From positions 62,001 through 126,000 of the forward strand of contig CBDFKS010000004.1 in assembly GCA_965248905.1 (NCBI GenBank): a stretch of 64,000 nucleotides of DNA. Direction: 5' to 3'. Of this stretch, positions 8,372 to 17,592 are shown in pieces (the first letter of the stretch is position 1; each line of letters begins with the position of its first letter). Source of the stretch: CBDFKS01 sp965248905. Its GTDB lineage: Bacteria > Chloroflexota > Dehalococcoidia > Lucifugimonadales > JAGWBF01. The position numbers were made by a program, and so were the translations under genes. Below the pieces are notes generated by a model. That model ran no database searches. It was not told the DNA's origin and saw only the letters and a program-made list of their open reading frames with translations.

Positions 8372-9613
8372 TCACTCCTTGAACTCCGGTAGTATTTCGT
8401 TGGCGAACGTCTCCAGCTGCCACTGGGCCTCGTCCCAGGTCAAGAACCCTTGGGGGAATCCCCAGCTGAACCATTCCAACTCCCCTTTGCCGTAGCACGT
8501 TGATATGGACTCTATCTTACGCTTCACGTCGTCCACGGTGCCACAGAGAGCGAAGTCATGTTCCACCATACGCTGGTATATCTCTTCCGGAGTGTCCATA
8601 GTTAAGGGCGCTGGAGACTCCTCGCCTGGGTTACGGAACGCCTCGAAGAAGCCGAAATTAGCGAAATAAGCGTGATATCCAACACCGGTAGTCCGTACAC
8701 CTAGCGCAAAAGCCTCTTCATAGGTCTTGCCTATGGAGATGGATCGAGCTGCCCCGACGCTCTGTCCCAGTCCCAGCTGGCGTCCAGCGGCGGATGCCTC
8801 TTCTTGATACCCCTCACATAGCTTAACGAAGGTTTCGGGATATGAGATAAGTATCCAGGGCATGATGCTCTCTCTGGCGCACCACCGGATGGTGGATTCG
8901 CTCACGGAAAAGGGCTGCCAAAGGGGAGGATGGGGCTGCTGGTACGGTTTGGGAATAACACTGACTCTCCGTATAACACCCTCTTCGTCAAGCTCTCCGG
9001 GAGCTCCATATTTGCGGGTCCACTCCCTGGCCGGCCAACGTGTTATCCCCTCTTCGTAAGGCTGAGGGATTGAATAATATTTACTATTGTATTCAATAGT
9101 TTCTTGAGTCCAGGCCATCTTGATAATCTTAAAAACCTCTTCGAACACCTCCCGGTTGTGCTTGTCTACCTCAGAACCATCCATGGGGGCGCCAGTCACA
9201 TGGTAATGCTGTCCTAAAATGTTGGTCCAGCGGTCTTGATAGCCCCGGGCGAACCCAACCATCAGCCGGCCTTTGGTCAGGTGGTCCAGGATAGCCAGCT
9301 CTTCGGCACAGCGGATGGGGTCCCAAGAGGGTAGCACCAGACCCAGAGGCGCGAACTTGATACGTTTTGTCCTGGCCGCCAGGTCCGTATACAGCAGCAG
9401 TGGAGCCACAGACGCTTCGAACCCCTCCGAGTGGAAGTGGTGCTCAGTGGTGGAGAAGGCGTCGATTCCCATTTCATCGGCCAGGATTGCGATCTTGCGA
9501 AGCTCGTCCAGCATCTGCTGGTATCGTTCGTTGTTGCGCCCTATCGGGCGAAGAGCAGCCCGGTCCTCCAGCGTACCTGGAATCGTAGGCAGCGGGAATA
9601 TATCGAACTTCAT
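8372..9613 (-). CDS. LLM-class flavin-dependent oxidoreductase
   Basis: About 413 residues of the luciferase-like TIM-barrel family. The N-terminus KFDIFPLP, the GIDAFSTTEHHF segment and LMVGFARGYQ are typical, as is the late EEIYQRMVEHDFALCGTVDDVKRKIE. Members use FMN or F420 in monooxygenase or dehydrogenase reactions. I chose ATG 9613 over 9628 because GAGGAG sits just upstream. Its promoter overlaps an 18-bp perfect palindrome (9679-9696), so dedicated repression or activation is likely. The length is longer than the F420 type at 34687, which suggests the FMN monooxygenase branch. Confidence 0.88.
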   Translation of the reverse strand: MKFDIFPLPTIPGTLEDRAALRPIGRNNERYQQMLDELRKIAILADEMGIDAFSTTEHHFHSEGFEASVAPLLLYTDLAARTKRIKFAPLGLVLPSWDPIRCAEELAILDHLTKGRLMVGFARGYQDRWTNILGQHYHVTGAPMDGSEVDKHNREVFEEVFKIIKMAWTQETIEYNSKYYSIPQPYEEGITRWPAREWTRKYGAPGELDEEGVIRRVSVIPKPYQQPHPPLWQPFSVSESTIRWCARESIMPWILISYPETFVKLCEGYQEEASAAGRQLGLGQSVGAARSISIGKTYEEAFALGVRTTGVGYHAYFANFGFFEAFRNPGEESPAPLTMDTPEEIYQRMVEHDFALCGTVDDVKRKIESISTCYGKGELEWFSWGFPQGFLTWDEAQWQLETFANEILPEFKE

Positions 9614-9678
9614 GACGCTTCTCCTCACATAATGTTCGGCCCATTGATTCCAATAGGCAGATATCTACTAAGTGGACC

Positions 9679-9726
9679 TTGCCTTGATCAAGGCAAATTA
9701 TACATCTAAAAAGTTAGGCCCAACAA
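9679..9726 (-). promoter_or_regulatory. promoter with overlapping perfect palindromic operator
   Basis: On the minus strand TTGTTG (9721-9726) and TATAAT (9697-9702) are separated by 18 bases. Immediately downstream of the -10, covering the likely start site, is the 18-bp perfect palindrome TTGCCTTGATCAAGGCAA (9679-9696). This is the classic place for a repressor operator acting on the LLM oxidoreductase gene that starts at 9613. No regulator gene is adjacent. Confidence 0.65.
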
Positions 9727-9788
9727 GGGAAACTCTAAAAGGACCAAGTGGTGACAAACCTACTTAACTCGATGTGCGGGTTCTTCAT

Positions 9789-9882
9789 GTCACCCTGAGG
9801 GAAGTGAAGGGTCTGGGGAGGGGTTACATCGCTTAGAGATGGTCTCCCTACCCCAGATTCTTCGGCTACGCCTCAGAATGAC
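9789..9882. repeat. palindromic repeat, GTCATTCTGAGC type
   Basis: Runs from GTCACCCTGAGG to CCTCAGAATGAC with inner GGTCTGGGG/CCCCAGATTC arms. A better-preserved relative is at 34560-34649. It is non-coding and lies in the 393-base gap between the LLM oxidoreductase and the amidohydrolase array. Confidence 0.7.
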
Positions 9883-9952
9883 ATTTTTGTCGAAAAACTT
9901 GCACATCAGGTTACTTAGGAAAGCCAAAATATTTTTTACATCATGCAAAGCA

Positions 9953-9981
9953 AGAGGGGAGACCTCAGCGGTCTCCCCTCT
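9953..9981 (-). terminator. hairpin terminator after amidohydrolase A1
   Basis: Perfect 12-bp arms AGAGGGGAGACC and GGTCTCCCCTCT with a 5-base loop, 26 bases beyond the stop of the amidohydrolase gene on the minus strand. The following minus-strand sequence is TTGCTTTGC, a weak T-tract. The position supports terminator function. Confidence 0.65.
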
Positions 9982-10006
9982 ATTGTGTCGGCCTATCGAT
10001 GGTGGA

Positions 10007-11731
10007 TTATTTGACCATGTCGTAGCTGCGTAGCAGCTTGCCTGGTAGTGCACCGGTTCCCTCGTTGCCCTCGAAGGTGACTGTACCGTTCACCAAGGTG
10101 TAGCGAAAGCCGGTGGGCTTCTGGATGAAACGCCGCTCGTCACCAGGGAAGTCGTTGACGAAGGTGGGTTTGGGGTATAGATAGCCCAGCTCATCCAGGT
10201 TGTAGACGATAACGTCGGCCGCCAGCCCGATCTGGAGCCTGCCTCGATCGTTGAAGCTGGCTATCCATGCCGGCAGGTTGCTTATCTTGTAGTGGGCTTG
10301 CTCTAAGCTCATCACTTCGTGGTCGCGGACCCAGTTTGCCAGGAAGCGAACGGGCCAGTCAGCGGTAGTCTGGTATCGGACGTGGGCACCGCCGTCGGAG
10401 ATAGAGACGTGTCCATATGGCCCTCGGATGCGTTCTGCCAACTCCTCGGTGAATGGGTCTTCCGGCGTCTGGGGTACGCTAAACTCGGTCTGGAGCTTTT
10501 CGCTCATCGCAAAGTCCAAGAATGCGTCCACAGGGTCTTTGCCAGTCTGTTCGGCGATCTGCTTAATCGTCATACCCTCGTACTTCTTGTTCTCCGGGTA
10601 GGCGACCTCCCAAACCTTCATCCGGCTCCAGTCTGTTCGATACAGCTCGGGGCTAACGCTGGTGATAGTCCGCTCGCGCCACGCCTTCTCCACGTCAGCC
10701 TTCATGGCCTCTCGAACGCCGGTTGCCTGCAGCTTGGCCAGTCGCTCCTCGGCATCACCTATCAAGGGCTGAACCCAGCTGGGGAATATGTCGAAGAGGT
10801 TGTACTCGGCCAGCTTGAAGGTGCTATCGCCAGTGGTGACCGCCACCTGCTCGCATACCGGATATCCCTTGGCGCGGGCCTCATTCATCCACTGGAAGCT
10901 CTCCACGCCTCCGAGGATAAGCTGCATGGGACGTCCACAGGCATCCATCATTTTCTCTAGCAGAGCGTGCTGCTGGGGTCGGTCGTCGAACATGGGCACG
11001 TTGCCTATGTCCCATCCTAGATGTCCGACATTGAAATCTCCCAGCACTTCCATCAGCCCTAACCACTCTTCGTCAGATGCGATGTGGCTGGGCAGATATC
11101 CGCCATCCTCAGGATGGTCCTCTGCACTGCGGTTGCCTGCTATTCCGAAGGCTCCCACTTCCATTCCCTCACGGAAAAGCTTCTTCATCTCGTTGATCTC
11201 TGCCTCTGTCGCAGTCTTCCGAGTCCTCGCCTCCATCATTCCCATCACATATCCACGCAACGGGGAGAAGGGGACCAACGCTCCTATGTTCAGTCCCAAC
11301 CCTTGTCGGTCAAGGCTTTCCATGTACTCCGGGAAGGTCTCCCAGTCCCAGCGCAGACCCTGACGCATGGACTCCAGAGGAATGGCCTCTATGCGGTTCA
11401 TCATTCGCATGTTCAGGTCTCGGTCTTCGGGTCTAGTGGGCGCGAACCCGAACCCGCATTGCCCGATGGTCAAAGATGTCACTCCAAACCAACCTGAAGG
11501 CGTGCAGTAGGGGTCCCAGTTTAGCTGACCATCATAGTGAGTGTGCAAGTCTATGGCGCCAGGCGCTACTATGCAACCGCTAGCGTCCAGTTCCTTCGCT
11601 CCTGCGCCTCGGATCCGACCGCCTATGTTGGCAATTTTCCCATCTTTGATTGCCAAATCGGACTTGTACCTTGGTATACCCGTACCATCTATTACTGTAC
11701 CGCCTCGAATTACCAGATCGTACTCGGCCAT
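10007..11731 (-). CDS. D-aminoacylase-like zinc amidohydrolase, array member A1
   Basis: 574 residues of the amidohydrolase superfamily, N-acyl-D-amino-acid deacylase branch. His63 and His65 in DLHTHYDGQ and Cys92 in GQCGFG have the same spacing as the metal ligands of characterised D-aminoacylase (His67, His69, Cys96). The C-terminal half carries SDGGAHVRYQT, the likely catalytic Asp. GGAGGA precedes ATG 11731. It is the last gene of a minus-strand array of four paralogues, and its first ~290 residues are nearly the same as A4. The substrate is unknown; an N-acylated or cyclic amide is expected from the family. No signal peptide, so cytoplasmic. Confidence 0.88.
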   Translation of the reverse strand: MAEYDLVIRGGTVIDGTGIPRYKSDLAIKDGKIANIGGRIRGAGAKELDASGCIVAPGAIDLHTHYDGQLNWDPYCTPSGWFGVTSLTIGQCGFGFAPTRPEDRDLNMRMMNRIEAIPLESMRQGLRWDWETFPEYMESLDRQGLGLNIGALVPFSPLRGYVMGMMEARTRKTATEAEINEMKKLFREGMEVGAFGIAGNRSAEDHPEDGGYLPSHIASDEEWLGLMEVLGDFNVGHLGWDIGNVPMFDDRPQQHALLEKMMDACGRPMQLILGGVESFQWMNEARAKGYPVCEQVAVTTGDSTFKLAEYNLFDIFPSWVQPLIGDAEERLAKLQATGVREAMKADVEKAWRERTITSVSPELYRTDWSRMKVWEVAYPENKKYEGMTIKQIAEQTGKDPVDAFLDFAMSEKLQTEFSVPQTPEDPFTEELAERIRGPYGHVSISDGGAHVRYQTTADWPVRFLANWVRDHEVMSLEQAHYKISNLPAWIASFNDRGRLQIGLAADVIVYNLDELGYLYPKPTFVNDFPGDERRFIQKPTGFRYTLVNGTVTFEGNEGTGALPGKLLRSYDMVK

Positions 11732-11788
11732 GAACAATCCTCCTAAATTTCGCCAGTGCGGCATTTCGGCCACATCATCGACCGCAAC

Positions 11789-11817
11789 ATTATACCACCA
11801 CATGCAATATCTGCCTA
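11789..11817 (-). promoter_or_regulatory. sigma70-type promoter for amidohydrolase A1
   Basis: On the minus strand TAGGCA (11812-11817) and a perfect TATAAT (11789-11794) are spaced by 17 bases, about 57 bases before the A1 start codon. Together with the terminator upstream, this indicates A1 is transcribed separately from A2. Confidence 0.5.
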
Positions 11818-11901
11818 CACTTGTTTTTAAGGCTTTATTGCTTGTCCTAGGCACAGTTTACCTCCACGGCCCTCGAGTTATGGGCTCTCGTCAGCCATAC
11901 G

Positions 11902-11937
11902 AAAAAGAGAAGAGACCCGCCTGTTGGCGGGTCTCTT
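11902..11937 (-). terminator. rho-independent terminator after amidohydrolase A2
   Basis: Perfect 12-bp arms AAGAGACCCGCC and GGCGGGTCTCTT with a 4-base loop. On the minus strand it is followed by CTCTTTTTC. It lies 26 bases past the A2 stop codon. Confidence 0.85.
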
Positions 11938-11962
11938 CTTGGTTGGGATGGCCGTAAAGTTG

Positions 11963-13687
11963 TTAACCAATCATGTCATAGCTACGAAGCAGCTTGCCGG
12001 GCAGGGCCTCAGTGCACTCGTTATCTTTGAACGTCAATGTGCCGTTGACCAAAGTATAACGTAATCCCTTGGGCTTCTGGATGAACCGAGACTCGTTACC
12101 GGGTAGGTCGGTGACTACCACCGGGTCATCATACAGAAAGCCCAATTCGTCGAAGTTGTACACCATTACATCGGCGGCCAACCCGATCTGCAATTTACCA
12201 CGATCGTTGAAGCCGGCTAGCCAGGCAGGCAACGTACTCATCTTGTGGTGGGCCTGCTCAAGGCTCATTATTTCTTTCTCCCTGATGAAGCGGGTCAGCA
12301 TCATGACGGGCCACTCAGCAGCAGTTTGGTAGCGCATGTGAGCCCCTCCGTCGGAGAGCGACACATGTCCATAGGGACCTCGTATCCGCTCTATTAGCTG
12401 CTGCATCTGGTCTTCAGGTGGGTCCTGCGGGTAGGTAAACCTGGTTTCCAACTGCTCGTCTATAGCCAGGTCAAAGTACGCGTCCAGCGGGTCCTTGCCC
12501 ATTGCCTCACCCAGCTGGTTTATGCTCATCCCCTCGTATTTGCCGTTGCGCTCGTACGCCACCTCTCTTACCCTCAACCTATCCCAGTCCACACGGTACA
12601 GCTCCGGGGTCACCGTGTCTCTGCGCCGCTCCTCCCTAGCCTTTTCTACATCTGCTTTCATGGCAGCACGGTTGGCGGGGTCCTTCAGCTTGAGCATCCG
12701 CTCTTCCCGAGTCCCTAGCAGCGGTTGGACCCAGCTGGCGAAGATATCGTAGAGGTTGTACTCAGCGAGGTTGAAGGTGCTTCGCTGCTTGGTAACCGGT
12801 ACTTGCTCATAGATCGGGTACCCCTTCGCTCTCATCTGGACCATCCAGTCGTAGCTCTCAATCCCACCCAGGATCATCTGCATGGGACGACCGCTGATCT
12901 CCAACATCTTCTCCAACAATACATGCTGGACCTCCCGGTCGTTGAACATGGGAACGTTACCTATGTCCCAGCCCATGTGGCCTACGTTGAACTCTCCCAT
13001 AACCTCCGCCATGGCCAGCCACTCTTCGTCCGAGGCGACGTGGCTGGGTAAATAGCCCCCATCTTCGGGATGGTCCTCTGCACTCCGGTTACCCGAAATG
13101 CCAAAGGCTCCGACCGTCATGGCCTCGTGAAAGAGCTGCTTCATCTGGTTCAGCTCACTCTCCGTCACAGTCGTCCTATTCCTCGCTTCCATCATCCCCA
13201 TAACATATCCCCTCATTGGCGAGAAGGGGAGCAGAGCGCCTATGTTCAGACCCAACCCCTGTCGCTCCAGGCTCTCCATGTACTCAGGAAAGGTCTCCCA
13301 GTCCCATCGTATACCCTCCCTCATGCACTCCAACGGCATCGCCTCTATCCGGTTCATCATGCGCATGTTCAGGTCCCGGTCCTCAGGCTTTGTGGGTGCA
13401 AACCCGAATCCACACTGGCCTATCGTCAGCGACGTCACCCCGAACCACCCCGAGGGCGTGCAATAGGGATCCCAGTTAAGCTGCCCATCATAGTGGGTGT
13501 GCAGGTCGACGGCTCCAGGCGCTACTATGCACCCGCCGGCATCCAACTCCTTGGCGCCGCCTACCCGGATATTTCCGCCGATGTTCGCTATCTTTCCGTT
13601 CTTAATAGCCAGGTCGGACTTGTATCTGGGAATTCCTGTTCCATCTACGATCGTACCGCCACGGATTACCATATCGTACTCAGCCAT
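11963..13687 (-). CDS. D-aminoacylase-like zinc amidohydrolase, array member A2
   Basis: 574 residues, paralogous to A1 over the full length: MAEYDMVIRGGTIVDGTGIP start, DLHTHYDGQ, GQCGFGFAPTKPEDRDLN, SLSDGGAHMRYQT and a C-terminus ending in ALPGKLLRSYDM. It is the most diverged of the intact members in the middle region (residues ~330-400). AGGAGG precedes the ATG. A strong terminator follows, so it is its own transcription unit or the end of one. The function is the same class as A1, probably with a different acyl or amine substrate, which is inference from the sequence divergence. Confidence 0.88.
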   Translation of the reverse strand: MAEYDMVIRGGTIVDGTGIPRYKSDLAIKNGKIANIGGNIRVGGAKELDAGGCIVAPGAVDLHTHYDGQLNWDPYCTPSGWFGVTSLTIGQCGFGFAPTKPEDRDLNMRMMNRIEAMPLECMREGIRWDWETFPEYMESLERQGLGLNIGALLPFSPMRGYVMGMMEARNRTTVTESELNQMKQLFHEAMTVGAFGISGNRSAEDHPEDGGYLPSHVASDEEWLAMAEVMGEFNVGHMGWDIGNVPMFNDREVQHVLLEKMLEISGRPMQMILGGIESYDWMVQMRAKGYPIYEQVPVTKQRSTFNLAEYNLYDIFASWVQPLLGTREERMLKLKDPANRAAMKADVEKAREERRRDTVTPELYRVDWDRLRVREVAYERNGKYEGMSINQLGEAMGKDPLDAYFDLAIDEQLETRFTYPQDPPEDQMQQLIERIRGPYGHVSLSDGGAHMRYQTAAEWPVMMLTRFIREKEIMSLEQAHHKMSTLPAWLAGFNDRGKLQIGLAADVMVYNFDELGFLYDDPVVVTDLPGNESRFIQKPKGLRYTLVNGTLTFKDNECTEALPGKLLRSYDMIG

Positions 13688-13793
13688 GACACATCCTCCT
13701 GAAAATATACGTCACTGTGTCTACTGTGCCGTTATACCGACTGGAAAATTATACCATTCGCAGGCAACCGGTGCTGACTGCCGTCGCAGAGCC

Positions 13794-13947
13794 CTAGTGA
13801 TTAGTCAACTTAGATTTGATGCATCTTTCACCCCCACTCTAACTCTCCCCCATCAAGGGGGAGAGAACAAGTCCCTTCCCTCTCGATGGGGGAAGGCTAG
13901 GATGGGGGTGAAGGGCACCTATCAAATCTTGCTTCACTGAGTACTAG
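13794..13947. repeat. MITE-like palindromic element, copy 2
   Basis: The left end CTAGTGATTAGTCAAC followed by AGATTTGATGCATC, and the right end CACCTATCAAATCTTG then ACTAG, form imperfect terminal inverted repeats. The core has two hairpins built from CTCTCCCCCATC-type sequence. It matches the element at 2024-2204 in ends and core. It is non-coding and lies between A2 and the broken A3 gene. Confidence 0.78.
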
Positions 13948-13986
13948 TTCTATTACCGCAACTCCGTTAGCGCACACCAAATTGGC

Positions 13987-15664
13987 TCAACCAATCATGT
14001 CGTAACTACGGAGCAGCTTGCCAGGCAGGGCCTCAGTGCACTTGTTCTCTTCAAAGGTAACAGTGCCATTTACCACTGTATATCGCAAACCGGTTGGCTT
14101 TTGAACCAGGCGGCGTTCTCCTCCGGGGAAGTCAGTGTGGAACACCGGTTTTTCGTAGAGAAAGCCCAACTCCTCCTGATTATAGACCATGACGTCAGCC
14201 CAGGCTCCGATACGAAGTGTGCCCCGGTCCTTAAGGTCCGCGACCCAAGCCGGGAGAGCACTAATCTTGTAATGGGCCTGCTCCAAACTTATCACCTCCC
14301 TGTCGCGGACCCAGTAGGCCAGGAGGTGCACGGGCCATACACTGTTAGTGAGAAACCTGGTATGGGCACCCCCGTCTGAGACGGAGACATGAACGTGGGG
14401 GCTCTTGATTCGAGGCTCGATGGTCTCGTCATCCTGAGTTCCCGCCGAATGGCTAAACTGGGTCTCCAGATCTTCGTCCAGGGCAAGATCAAGGAAGACG
14501 TCCAAGGGGTCTTTACCGTCCGTCGCGGCAATGTCCTCGATGGTCATGCCCTCGTACTTGTAATTGCGGTCATGTACCGCTTCCAGGACCTTCATCTTGC
14601 TCCAGTCTGTACGAGGGTGAGGTCTGGCGAGCACATCTAGCTTCATGGCCTCCCTGACACCCGGTTCGCGTAGTTTAGCGGCCCTCTCCTCAGGGTCACC
14701 CACCCAAGGGCTGTACCCAACTGGGCATATAGTCGAACATGTTATATTCGGCAAGTTTGAACTCGGCATACGTATTGATGGGGGTTTGTTGGGCAACGAC
14801 GGGGAGTCCCTGGGCACGCGATGACTGCACCCATTCAAAACCCTCTTCGTCGCCAGGGATCACATGAAGGGGCCGACCACTAATTTTCATCATCTCCGTC
14901 AGCATCGCTCTCTGCTCTTCTTTGTCATCGGAGATTCCTATGGTCCATCCTATGTGTCCTACACCGAACTGGCCCAACACCTCCGCCAGCCCCAAAAACT
15001 CTTCACTGGACGCCACATGGCTGGGCAGCCAGCTACCATCCTCGGGCCGGTCCTCCTGGTTCTTATCAGCCGAAAATCCGAAGGCGCCAGCCACCATCCC
15101 CTGGTAGAACAACTCCTTCATCCTATTGAGCTCGGCCTCTGTCACTGAGGTACGCTCCCTCGCAGGTATCATACCGAGCACGTACCCTCGCAAAGGCGAG
15201 AAGGGAAATACCGCACCTACGTTCACGCCCAACCCCTGGCGGTCCAGGCTGTCCATAAATTCTGGGAAGGTCTCCCAGTCCCAGCGCATGCCCTGCCTCA
15301 TGGACTCCAAAGGAATGGCCTCTATTCGGTTCATCATTCGCATATTCAGGTCCCGGTCCTCTGGCCTGGTCGGCGCAAACCCAAATCCGCACTGCCCTAT
15401 GGTCAGCGAAGTCACACCAAACCACCCGGACAGAGAGCAGTACGGGTCCCAGTTGAGCTGGGCGTCGTAGTGGGTGTGCAGGTCTATTGCTCCTGGAGCC
15501 ACGATGCAGCCGCTGGCATCCAGCTCTCTGGAACCACCCGCACATATCTTGCCACTGATCATAGCCACCCGGCCATTCTTAACAGCCAAGTCGGCTTTGT
15601 ATCGGGGGACGCCGGTGCCATCTACGATGGTGCCGCCACGGATAACCAGGTCATACTCAGCCAT
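13987..15664 (-). pseudogene. frameshifted D-aminoacylase-like amidohydrolase, array member A3
   Basis: Two overlapping reading frames together give one paralogue of A1/A2/A4. The N-terminal part (start 15664) ends KLAEYNMFDYMPSWVQPLGG then stop at 14696; the C-terminal part continues from WVGDPEERAAKL in another frame. Removing one G from the GGGTGGG stretch near 14698-14706 restores QPLVGDPEER as in the paralogues, so this is a one-base insertion. The C-terminal part also lacks about ten residues present in the other copies near EKAWRERTITSVSPELY. The zinc motifs DLHTHYDAQ and SDGGAHTRF remain. It is either a true pseudogene or an assembly error at a homopolymer. Confidence 0.85.
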
Positions 15665-15725
15665 TACCTTTACCTCCTTGGCCACTTCTGCACTCATAAG
15701 ATGGACTGCGATGGCTTAGTATACC

Positions 15726-15765
15726 AAAAAGGAGAGAGGAGACCATAGCAATGGTCTCCTCTCTC
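15726..15765 (-). terminator. rho-independent terminator after amidohydrolase A4
   Basis: Perfect 15-bp arms (GAGAGAGGAGACCAT and its complement) around a 4-base loop, followed on the minus strand by CCTTTTTGG. It lies 20 bases beyond the A4 stop and before the A3 start. Confidence 0.85.
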
Positions 15766-15785
15766 AAACTCGCTGCTGCTCTGGA

Positions 15786-17507
15786 TTATTTGACCATGTC
15801 GTAGCTTCGGAGCAGTTTGCCGGGTAGAGCGCCCGTGCACTCGTTCCCCTCGAAAGTGACTGTGCCGTTCACCAAGGTGTAGCGCAGTCCCGTGGGCTTC
15901 TGAATGTAGCGCCGCTCTTCGCCCGGAAAGTCGTTGGTATAGACGGGCCGTTCGTAGAGCATGCCAATCTCGTTCAGATCGTAGACCATAATGTCTGCCG
16001 CTAGACCAATCTGCAGCTTGCCACGGTCATGGAAGCTAGCGATCCAGGCAGGCAGGGTGCTGATCTTATAATGGGCCTGCTCCAGGCTCATTACCTCGTG
16101 GTCCCTCACCCAGTCGGACAGGAAGAAAATCGGCCAGTGGGCGCCGGTCTGATACCTGACATGGGCGCCGCCGTCGGACAGGGAGACGTGGCTAAAGGGA
16201 CTGCTGACACGGCTCGCCAGCTCCTCGGCAAAGGGGTCCTCGGGTCCTTGGGGCACGGAAAACTCGGTCTGCAGCTTCTCATCGATGGCAAGATCGAGGA
16301 AGGTGTCCACAGGGTGCTTGCCGAGCTGATCTGCCACCTCTTGAACGCTCAGTCCCTCGTATTTCTGATTCCGATCTTCTGTCGTCGTGAAGATAATCAT
16401 CCGACTGAAATCGGTGCGATAGAGCTCGGGACTTACGCTGAGGGATATGCGATCGCGTAACTGCTGCCACTCCGCCTTCATGGCCTCCCTATTCTCCGGG
16501 TTCTGGAGCTTGGCCAGTCGCTCTTCCGCATCCCCTACCAACGGCTGAATCCAGCTGGCCATGATGTCGAAGAGGTTGTATTCTGCCAGCTTGAAGGTGC
16601 TTTGAGCCCTGACTACCTGGACCTGCTCGGTCACCGGATAACCCTGTGCTCGAACATCTTCCATCCACTGGTAGCTCTCCGGGCCGCCCAGAATCAACTG
16701 CAGGGGTCGGCCACAGACATCCATCATCTTGATCAGCAGGTCGTGCTGCTCAGGCCGGTCGTTAAACATGGGGATGTTCCCGATGTCCCAGCCCAGGTGT
16801 CCTACGTTGAAATCTCCCAGCACTTCCATCAGCCCCAACCACTCTTCGTCAGAGGCAACATGGCTAGGCAGATAGCCACCATCCTCAGGATGGTCCTCCG
16901 CACTGCGGTTGCCGGCTATCCCGAAGGCTCCAGCCTCCATACCCTCACGGAACAACTTCTTCATCTCGTTGATCTCTGCCTCTGTGGCCGTGGTACGAGT
17001 CCTCGCCTCCATCATCCCCATCACATATCCACGTAACGGGGAGAAGGGGAACAACGCTCCTACGTTCAGGCCCAATCCCTGCCGGTCCAGGCTTTCCATA
17101 TACTGTGGGAATGTCTCCCAGTCCCAACGCATGCCTTGACGCATGGACTCCAACGGGATGGCCTCGATGCGGTTCATCATCCGCATGTTCAAGTCCCGGT
17201 CCTCGGGCCTCGTGGGCGCGAACCCGAATCCGCACTGTCCTATGGTCAGAGATGTCACTCCGAACCAACCTGATGGCGTGCAGTAGGGATCCCAGTTTAG
17301 TTGACCATCATAGTGAGTGTGCAGGTCTATGGCACCAGGCGCCACTATGCATCCACTGGCGTCCACCTCCTTGGCTCCGCCACTCTTTATCCTTCCGCCT
17401 ATGTTGGCTATTTTCCCGTCCTTGATTGCCACATCGGACTTATACCTTGGTATCCCAGTACCGTCTATTACTGTACCGCCTCGAATTACCAGATCGTACT
17501 CGGCCAT
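15786..17507 (-). CDS. D-aminoacylase-like zinc amidohydrolase, array member A4
   Basis: 573 residues, closely related to A1, particularly over the first ~290 residues where the two differ at few positions; the C-terminal halves differ more (for example LVGDAEERLAKLQNPENREAMKAE then a distinct stretch). It has the same zinc motifs (DLHTHYDGQ, GQCGFG) and SDGGAHVRYQT. ATG 17507 is chosen because all paralogues begin MAEYD and GGAGGA lies upstream; the longer in-frame extension has no counterpart. It is the first gene of the array, with a candidate promoter at 17566-17592. Confidence 0.88.
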   Translation of the reverse strand: MAEYDLVIRGGTVIDGTGIPRYKSDVAIKDGKIANIGGRIKSGGAKEVDASGCIVAPGAIDLHTHYDGQLNWDPYCTPSGWFGVTSLTIGQCGFGFAPTRPEDRDLNMRMMNRIEAIPLESMRQGMRWDWETFPQYMESLDRQGLGLNVGALFPFSPLRGYVMGMMEARTRTTATEAEINEMKKLFREGMEAGAFGIAGNRSAEDHPEDGGYLPSHVASDEEWLGLMEVLGDFNVGHLGWDIGNIPMFNDRPEQHDLLIKMMDVCGRPLQLILGGPESYQWMEDVRAQGYPVTEQVQVVRAQSTFKLAEYNLFDIMASWIQPLVGDAEERLAKLQNPENREAMKAEWQQLRDRISLSVSPELYRTDFSRMIIFTTTEDRNQKYEGLSVQEVADQLGKHPVDTFLDLAIDEKLQTEFSVPQGPEDPFAEELASRVSSPFSHVSLSDGGAHVRYQTGAHWPIFFLSDWVRDHEVMSLEQAHYKISTLPAWIASFHDRGKLQIGLAADIMVYDLNEIGMLYERPVYTNDFPGEERRYIQKPTGLRYTLVNGTVTFEGNECTGALPGKLLRSYDMVK

Positions 17508-17565
17508 TAACGTTCCTCCTACAAAATAAGTCACGCCATTCGTGACGTTGAGATGCAAAAACTAG

Positions 17566-17592
17566 TCTATAACCATTGGCTTGCATTGTCAA
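17566..17592 (-). promoter_or_regulatory. candidate promoter of amidohydrolase A4
   Basis: On the minus strand a perfect TTGACA (17587-17592) and TATAGA (17566-17571) are separated by 15 bases, shorter than the usual 17. They lie about 60 bases before the A4 start codon. The rest of the 343-base gap to 17850 shows no gene. Confidence 0.45.

Noticed and set aside
13070..13702. Long plus-strand open frames opposite the amidohydrolase array, here and at similar places near 10319, 11084, 16029 and 16602
   Set aside because: They mirror conserved minus-strand genes with clear zinc motifs, recur at equivalent places in each paralogue, and have no ribosome sites or recognisable domains.
14690..14840. 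Programmed ribosomal frameshifting in amidohydrolase A3
   Set aside because: No slippery heptamer or stimulatory hairpin is evident, and the three intact paralogues do not use one. A one-base insertion explains the break.
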